Below the pieces are notes generated by a model. The model ran no database searches, was not told the origin of the DNA, and saw nothing but the letters and a program-made list of their open reading frames with translations. From Conchocele bisecta (lineage: Eukaryota > Mollusca > Bivalvia > Lucinida > Thyasiridae), in assembly GCA_029237695.1 (NCBI GenBank), contig CM055278.1, positions 68,873,188-68,937,187 on the forward strand: a stretch of DNA of 64,000 nt, in the 5' to 3' direction. Below, piece after piece: positions 57,381 through 64,000 of this stretch (positions are counted from its first letter, which is position 1; each line of letters starts with the position of its first letter). The translations under genes were made by a program, and so were the position numbers.

Positions 57381-58762
57381 TACCGTATATTGCTAGCCAT
57401 AAGTCGACTTTTTTCGGTCCCAAAATTAACGATATTATCTGCCCTCGACTTATGGCTAGGGTATAAAAATAATATACCGAAAGTCTGATACAAAATGGTC
57501 AGGGAAAATCACGACTTGGTGCCATTTTTATTGCCAGATAGGTACGTTCTACTACCGAGTACTGCAGTGGCGGTATTTTTCTTTTATCTTTTATGTTTCT
57601 AAAATAAATTATGTTAAATCATACCATGAGTTGCAGGCAGAATGAACAATCATTACTTCCTTCACAGAAATTTTGCAAGTGCTTTCGCAACATCTGCGAA
57701 ATGAAGGTCTGCTCGATTAACACAATAAATTTGCGAGAAGCATAAATGGCTAAAAACCTGTTACTAATTGTGCCTGCATAATTTTGTCTCCAGTTGCGTG
57801 AGACTGGAAACAGATACAGTGTTATGTAAAGGCATTCACTGATGTGTGCGCCCCGTGGACAATATCCTACAGGAGAGGCTAATACCGACCGGTATGGACT
57901 GTCGGCTGGCAAAATGTATGTTACCGTGTGTAGTACATTTTCGACCAGTATATGGCAGAGCGATCACGACAATTCGGATATTTACAGCTCACCATTCCAT
58001 CAATGAAGCACCCATCATGATAACAAGCAAAATAGAATGTTCTCATGCTAAATGGATGTGCAATTTGATCAGCAGCTACACTGGTCACAAATACCATAAG
58101 CCCCATTTCTCCCGTCACAGCCAAAAACATGAGAGAAAAGCACTGCACACATCATCAGTCAATTCAGACTTGAAAGCAAACAAGCCACTGTATCCCGTCA
58201 TTAACCCGATCAGCTGTGAAATTGCCAGGTAACGGCTGTTCCATTTACCTCCTAATATTTGTGACCAGTTGCTATTATCATTATTTACTTGATAGAAATA
58301 CAATTAGTTTGTCTCTGTAGCAGTTAATGATGTTTATGCTTGTACACAACTATTATTGCAATAAAAAAACAACAGTATTGCAACTGATTAACTAGTTTAT
58401 TATAAAGTTTGTCCAATTCACGCAACAGCCAATTTTTACAACACATCGATTGAACATGTGTGTATTAAAATGTTTCAAACACGACCTTTACATTTCACTG
58501 GGGGCGACAGTCGATAAATATAGTACAGTAAGCATAAATGATATATTTTCTTCGTTTATGCTTCGTGCTTCAAACAAACTACAGAAAGCACAAAACTTAA
58601 CCCTAATTCATGACCTAATTTCGCCTGCACCCAGTAGCCGACGAATTTTCAGTAGTCGACTTATGGGCCGCGACTTGGCTCAAGACTGATTTTTTGGGCT
58701 CATTTTCATGCCTCGACTTATGGGGCGGGTAGACTTATACTTATGGCTAGCAATATACGGTA
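57381..58762. mobile_element. Family V element with gccataagtcgac ends
   Basis: Inverted ends taccgtatattgctagccat and atggctagcaatatacggta are 1.38 kb apart. Subterminal (g/t)cgacttatgg motifs repeat on both sides (57433-57453, 58650-58745). The interior holds a family B right half (57961-58127) and no transposase. A 29 bp duplication of the left tip lies at 57342-57399. Confidence 0.75.
57961..58127 (+). mobile_element. Family B MITE, right half, inside family V
   Basis: ccattccatcaatgaagcac, gcaatttgatcagcagctac and gccccatttctcccgtcaca. Confidence 0.7.
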
Positions 58763-59500
58763 TACAGTTACACGATAACTATAAGTAAGAGAAAAAATCA
58801 GAGAAAATATGGATTTTGATCACTTCTCCCTAATTTCCTCTCGTCCAGAAATAATCATTAATGTCAACCGTTTCTGGGCAAAGTCCTGACCCACACAGTG
58901 TTTTGATGTGTTCTAATGACAACAATAAAGACTGTTCTTTATCTCCTGTTTGTTTTTATTATTATTATTTGTTCATACATGGTATAATATCGCAATACGT
59001 ATTGCAATATGGGTTTGTTGTATCGCAATATATCGCAATACGGGTTTGACCGTACCGTTGCACCTCTATTTATTGGTGTTTGAATAATTTGGATAACTGA
59101 CAAACAATGCAGATTGTATGCGCGGGTATAATGAGACTGTAGAAATTATGATGATGTCTGGGGTTTCTGTGAAAAAGTAGTGACCAAAATTGTGTATTGT
59201 AAGTTTTATACAAAATATATTAAATAATAGCAACAAAATTCCGCGAAACTGGACAAAATGATGAAAAAAATTCCCAAGGCTGTTTTTCCACAAATTGTCA
59301 CTGGACCTTTTACAGACCTCAATTACAATGTGTGTATCAGGAAAAACGAACGCTGACATTACTCTTTTTTGCATGTTTATAATTCATGAATACAACACTT
59401 CATGTCTGCTAAATATAGTGCAACATGCCGGACGTCCCCACTAACTGCCTGTCAAAGGCTCCATGTTATGTACCACAGAGTGACAGCCATGAAGGCCTTC
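58763..59500. other. No recognisable gene
   Basis: AT-rich; a small atcgcaata cluster lies near 58985-59045. The minus-strand open frame 59066-59374 was not recognised. Confidence 0.45.
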
Positions 59501-59504
59501 CTCA

Positions 59505-60312
59505 GAAAACCTACCACTGCCCAGGGGCATTAACAATGGTTAATATATATGGGGAGAAAAGAGACAGTATAACATTTGTGGCTGTAACTGGAGAAATGGG
59601 GCTTATGGGATTTCCTACCAGTGTAGCTCCTGATCAAATAGTACACTCATGTAGCCTGATAACGATCTTCAGACAAGCTATCACTACCAGAGCTCCAGAT
59701 AAGGTGCGTATTGGCGTAGTTTACGCAATTATTTTAGCTGAATATGCATTGATTATCAAAAGTGGGAGTACAAAATACGCACAGCAATGTGACAATACGC
59801 ATTGATTTTCAAATTGAGTAGTGAAAATACTGTCATAAGGTTGAAAATTCACTTATTTGAGTTTTTGCAGCTCAATTAAGTGAATGTTTAAATTTGTTGC
59901 ATTTTTTTATCATTTGTTCCCTATTTAGTAATGAAAACAATCAATAATCCATTTGTAAAAGTAAAATACACAATGATTTTGAAATCACGGGGTATAGTAC
60001 ATTTTAGACACAAAGCTTATCTGCAGCTCTGCACTACCACAGGGGCATTAACAATATTTAGTAGATCTGCAGCCCCAGTAGAAAACAGAGACCGTACATT
60101 TGTGGAAAATGGGTCTTACGGGATTTGTCACAAGTGTAACTCCTGATCAAATAGTACTCATGTAGCCTAATATCGATCTATTGCTTGTTAAAAGCACGAC
60201 AGGTGTTTCATTGATGCAATACCAATCAGTGCAGAATTGGATAAAACTCTGCAGTTGCACAGACTGATCTGGATCAACACTGGTCACAAAACCCATAAGC
60301 CAAATTTTTCCA
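59505..60312 (+). repeat. Duplicated family B context flanking a family J MITE
   Basis: 59505-59680 and 60032-60190 are diverged direct copies (caggggcattaacaat, ttgtggctgtaactggagaa versus ttgtggaaaatgggtctta, gtagc(t)cctgatcaaatag). The second continues into a complete family B right half to 60312. The J element (59688-60031) lies exactly between, with cactac on each side. Confidence 0.7.
59688..60031. mobile_element. Family J MITE with 6 bp flanking repeat
   Basis: Ends cagagctccagataaggtg and cttatctgcagctctg. cactac lies at 59682-59687 and 60032-60037. Interior as in 54779-55074. Confidence 0.8.
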
Positions 60313-60402
60313 GTCACAGTCACAATCATAACCACAGAATCATCCCACATCAGCATCTAATCAGGGCAGGGTTGGCAATTTCCCGGGAAATAAGAGTAAT
60401 TC

Positions 60403-60462
60403 CCAGGACGGCGGGAAATACCGGGAAATACTGGGAAATACCGGGAAATACCGGGAAATATC
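60403..60462 (+). repeat. 11 bp minisatellite
   Basis: Five consecutive units of gggaaata(c/t)(c/t). Confidence 0.9.
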
Positions 60463-61640
60463 AATCTTGGTGGTCTTTTTCATTCCAAAATGTCAAGATG
60501 AGTCTCTATATTCCCCTTTATCTACTATGGTTTATTATTTTCTAGACAATTTTCTTCCCTATATACAAGTCTATGTAGTATTTGCCAACTGTCTATTTTA
60601 TTGTATATGAGAACACCCCTCATTACTATAGTAACCTGCCACTAATAAAAGCTGTTTTTGGAATTTTGAGAAAATCCCTGTTGATAACAGGGATAATCCA
60701 TGTACAGTGTAAGTGTAATTGTTTTACAACTTGACATGACCATATACAGACCACCTGGGTTCTTATTATACAGTATGACACAAAAGGTGTGAGAGAAGGC
60801 TGACAATTAACAGCCTGTTGTCATAGTCTGATATGGTTTATTAAAGTATATTAAAGTCTCATCAATGTACATGCAAATAAGTAGACATTAGTAGGCTTTT
60901 GGCTAATTTTAACGATTTTAGGTACTGTATCTCATACGTACCATCGTGGCCCAGTCTTCACGTTAAATAAATGTCATAATAATAATGCAAATAAGTAATA
61001 CAAATGCAAAGCATAAAACAACAGTACATTGTCAGTCATATAAGACATTTATTCTCATTTCTTGATACCGAATATTAGTGTGGGAGAAGGTTGACAATTA
61101 ACAGCCTGTTGTCTAAACATAGTCTGATCATGATGACGTTATCCTTGTAGACCTTGAGCCACCAATAACCCCCCTCCCCCCCCGTGTGGGATTTTTGGTT
61201 AGTATGATTTTCGGATTCAGTAACCTATTGTCTATCAAACCTGATTGTCTGCGCCTACAAAGCCGATGGATGAACAAATGGCGGCCATTTACCAAAATGG
61301 CCGCCATACAAAACTGGGTGGTTTTAGAACAGGCTGATATGTGTCATTTAAATCACGTTCTTCCAAGTTAAGCGATATCATTTGTTCACCAATTGAGTAT
61401 AAAATGACTTACAATAAGTTTTATATTGGATACCATCCTCAAATATCCACCATTATCAAAATGGCCGCCAAAATACTTAATTGTTTATGCTTGCAACATT
61501 TTGTTTCACCACACGATGAGCTACCTACAATTTAATCATGTCAGTAGCAACATATTCACATGGCAGATCCTTTTTCACATCGATTTGCATTATTTCTGAT
61601 GTGCTATCAACGGTAATTATTTTCAAAATGGCCGCCAAAC
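60463..61640. other. No gene; a few local repeats
   Basis: A block with gacaattaacagcctgttgt occurs at 60801 and 61092. aaaatggccgcca-type motifs occur at 61275-61305, 61459 and 61626, just upstream of the decayed protein at 61648. Confidence 0.5.
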
Positions 61641-61647
61641 AGGTATT

Positions 61648-62465
61648 ATATAATGGCCCTTTCGGGTATTTTTGGAGATTATTGGAGTTCATGACAAATG
61701 TATGAAAGCATTGTCATCATACTCGGAGTTTCGAGACAGGGTTAGTGAAGGGAAACTTGGGAAAACGGCACAGTATTGGCTGGGATACATGGATTCGGTG
61801 CATACGGTGTTGCAGTTTGTCTGAGCCACCAAAGAAAACAACTTAGACCTTCACATAGCATGTCTTCAGAAGATGTGTTCATTGTTCTTCAGCTTTGACC
61901 ATCCCAACTACGCACGGTATACTACAGTATATCTGCTGAGTTTGTTAAACTTAGAGCAGTTATATCATGGAATGGAAGATCTGTTGAGGAACAATGGATT
62001 CAGCGTGAACCGATCCAGTGTTCCGTCATCCAGAAATGGCGTGGATATCACAATAGTTTGCACATGGAGGTATCATAGGTTTCAGCCGCAATTATGCAGC
62101 ATACTACAGATGGTGTATGACGAGACACTTCCGAGCTAGCTACATGGATGATATGCTTGAACTGGCTGATATGAACGCGCATGAACAGTCTTCACACAAG
62201 GACACACGAACTTCGGAAATATCCAGAAGTGAAACAGACGTCAAGAAAATTATCAATGCAATAGGAAATTTTATAGATCCGTTTGAAGTATCAGATGAAT
62301 CGCTCTATTGCATCTTCAGGGGCGCCAGCTCCTAAAGATGTCGTTGACGATCTGCTGTCTGCAGAAATGACAGGAAAACAAAGGTTTGCGCGGTTTGTCC
62401 AGGAGCAGTTTGTTGAAAAGTCTTTCAGCTTTATTGATTATATTCTATGGCTCACTAGTCAATAA
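61648..62465 (+). pseudogene. Decayed gene of an uncharacterised invertebrate protein family
   Basis: Three reading frames in succession give a coherent protein-like sequence. First block: YSEFRDRVSEGKLGKTAQYW, an in-frame TGA at 61822-61824, then DLHIACLQKMCSLFFSFDHP and NYARYTTVYLLSLLNL. A deletion near 62055 shifts the frame into GIIGFSRNYAAYYRWCMT and SSHKDTRTSEISRSE, and near 62300 into SSGAPAPKDVVDDLLSAEM. The NYARY...VYL and GGIIGFSR...YYRWCMTRH combination recalls long uncharacterised proteins, multi-copy in molluscs, cnidarians and sponges and probably carried by mobile elements; this is from memory. The function is unknown. One stop and two shifts mean no full product; no intron signs were needed to explain the frame changes. 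Confidence 0.7.
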
Positions 62466-62479
62466 TTGTTTTATTACAT

Positions 62480-63055
62480 GATAATAGTCTGTATATAGCA
62501 CTTACGACCTTATGCTACTAGACAAAAATTGAAAATGAATTTGAAAAAAAAAATGAAAAAAGAAAATGTAAAAAAAAAGTTTAAAAATTAAAAATAATAA
62601 TGCTTGCTACTGGAGCCCAGAATTTTTTTTTAATAGTCCTATATTTATCTACATATATCTGCACAGGTCCACATAATGCCACAATATTGTCAACACACTT
62701 TACGGAAATGTAATAATGTACCTGTATAAATTACCTGTAATAAGTTAGTAGTCAGTTAAAAAATTGAAAAACAATGTAAAAAAAAAATGGAATTTAAAAA
62801 AAAATAAAAAATAAAAGAATAATGCTCCCTACTGCAGCCCAGAATGTTTTTTAATAGTCCTATATTTATCTACATATCATATATACACAGGTCCACATAT
62901 TGCCACAATATTTTCCAACACAGTTTACGGAAATGTAATATAATCATTTACCTGTATAAATTACCTGTAAGTGGTCAGTGGTCAGTTGCACATGCTAGCA
63001 CATGCACAGGTGAATAGTCTGTATATAGCACTTACGACCTTATGCTACTAGACAA
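62480..63055 (+). repeat. Direct repeats of about 240 bp plus a repeated 40 bp edge
   Basis: Units at about 62600-62760 and 62822-62985 share ttaatagtcctatatttatc, acaggtccacata.tgccac and acctgtataaattacctgta. The segment agtctgtatatagcacttac occurs at 62487 and 63015, bracketing the block. A-rich low-complexity tracts lie between. Confidence 0.8.
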
Positions 63056-63129
63056 CAAGAAACGAGGCAAAGCCACGAAGGCCAGGTTTTTTCCAAGCAT
63101 GGACACTTGGATAACATAATTATACCCAC

Positions 63130-63310
63130 TTTTTGTAGACTAGATGGCCATGGCCTGCATTTCGCGCCTTGGGGCGAGGCATGGACACTAAAAAAATAGA
63201 TATAGTAGATGGAAAAACTTTAACGAAAAAACTTTAACCGGACACACGGACGTACGGACGTATGCCAAAATGCCGACGATATCGCGCTTTCCGCAAGCGG
63301 GTGCGACAAT
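63130..63310 (+). repeat. Family K repeat
   Basis: ggggcgaggcatggacacta, actttaaccggacacacgga and tatcgcgctttccgcaagcg, as at 55590-55880. Confidence 0.8.
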
Positions 63311-64000
63311 GATGATAAATACCCATGTGAAGTATCAAGGTAATGGGTGAAGCAGTTGCAGAGATATAGTACACGAAAAAACTTTAACAAATAAATTCAA
63401 AGTAATTTGACCTTGACATTGCGCACAGGGGCCGCACGGTTGGGGGGGGTTAGAGTGAAAATATGGACGATGATAAACACCCATGTGAAGTTTCAAGGTA
63501 ATGGGCGAAGCAGTTGCAGAGATATAGTATAACAAAAAAGTTTTAACCAAAATATTTAACCAGACGTACGCTAAAAAGTTAACGTTGAAAATGGCTAAGT
63601 CAATTACATAGAAATAATAGGAGAAGGTAAAAAAATGGTCACATGTTGGATAGTTGTATGTGGTAGGCACCCCTAGGTTATGAAGCTGTGAAAGTCTGGT
63701 GGTCCTAGGTGGTACAGTACCAAAGAAATGGACTTCAACAGGAAAACTTAACATTGTAAACGCGAAAACTTAACATTGAAAATGGCTAAGTCGACTGCGC
63801 GGAAAAAATGGGTCAAGTTCAAAAAAAAGTAACATGTTGGATAGTGATATGTGGTGGGCACCCCTTGATTATGAAGCTGTGAAAGTTTGGTGGTCCTAGG
63901 TGGTACAGTACCAAAGAAATGGACTTAAACACGAAAACTCAACATTGAAAACGCAAAAACTTAACATTCAAAATGGCTAAGTCGATTGCGTGGAAAAAAT
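63311..64000 (+). repeat. Family P/K tandem repeats running off the window
   Basis: A unit of about 190 bp with aaaatggctaagtc, catgttggatagt, ttatgaagctgtgaaagt and tggtacagtaccaaagaaat occurs at 63590-63775, 63776-63970 and starts again. An upstream duplicated segment carries ccatgtgaagt(a/t)tcaaggtaat. A tgaccttgacatt motif lies at 63409. Minus-strand open frame 63335-63754 is an artefact of the repeat. Confidence 0.8.

Noticed and set aside
60900..60990. Possible exon with atg|gtacgt donor on the minus strand
   Set aside because: No credible acceptor and no recognisable translation upstream.
61275..61640. Repeated aaaatggccgcca motifs as YY1 sites
   Set aside because: Only the one at about 61277 (aaatggcggc) fits the YY1 core; the others have the wrong centre.

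Overview
The window looks like repeat-dense, AT-rich nuclear DNA from a mollusc, most likely a bivalve. The evidence is one animal gene split by GT-AG introns, a truncated non-LTR retrotransposon tail, and SINE-like elements with mollusc-typical motifs (a tttaacg(g/t)cc head, and in one copy a tail with agtcgccttttacgacaag). No bacterial operon, rRNA, CRISPR array or convincing tRNA was seen. The species is not claimed.

The only real host gene recognised lies on the minus strand at 52249-56037. It comprises the last four coding exons of a Na+/K+-ATPase beta subunit: 55927-56037, 54537-54733, 53331-53441 and 52249-52488. Reading frame and splice phases join perfectly, and all six ectodomain cysteines are present. 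The first exons (cytoplasmic tail, membrane helix, start of ectodomain; about 80 residues) were not found and probably lie beyond 64000. Two protein fossils are present: a 5'-truncated LINE reverse-transcriptase tail (25409-26171, +) and a decayed uncharacterised invertebrate protein (about 61648-62465, +).

Almost everything else is mobile-element debris. 1-13 kb is a mosaic of foldback elements and MITEs, several present many times: family B (about 230 bp, near-identical inverted ends), Tc1/mariner-like family A (TA targets), piggyBac-like families D and I (TTAA targets), and families C, E, J, L and M. 13827-24485 is a 10.7 kb satellite with a 58 bp unit. 24487-26645 is a large inverted-repeat element carrying the LINE. 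27.7-28.4 kb holds a GC-rich inverted-repeat element. 31.3-36.5 kb holds tandem repeats rich in AGGTCA direct repeats. 35-45 kb holds many copies of a 417-450 bp SINE-like element, some with clean target-site duplications, plus a 40 bp minisatellite and a 147 bp recent duplication. 45-52 kb is mostly unrecognised AT-rich DNA with scattered MITEs. 56-64 kb is again repeat mosaic.

The strongest observation is that the 58 bp satellite unit corresponds to the terminal 58 bp of the dispersed family B MITE, joined head to tail. The second is that a repeat sits within about 24-44 nt of the 3' splice site of all four visible exons of the ATPase beta gene. Family names A-V are local labels used only here.
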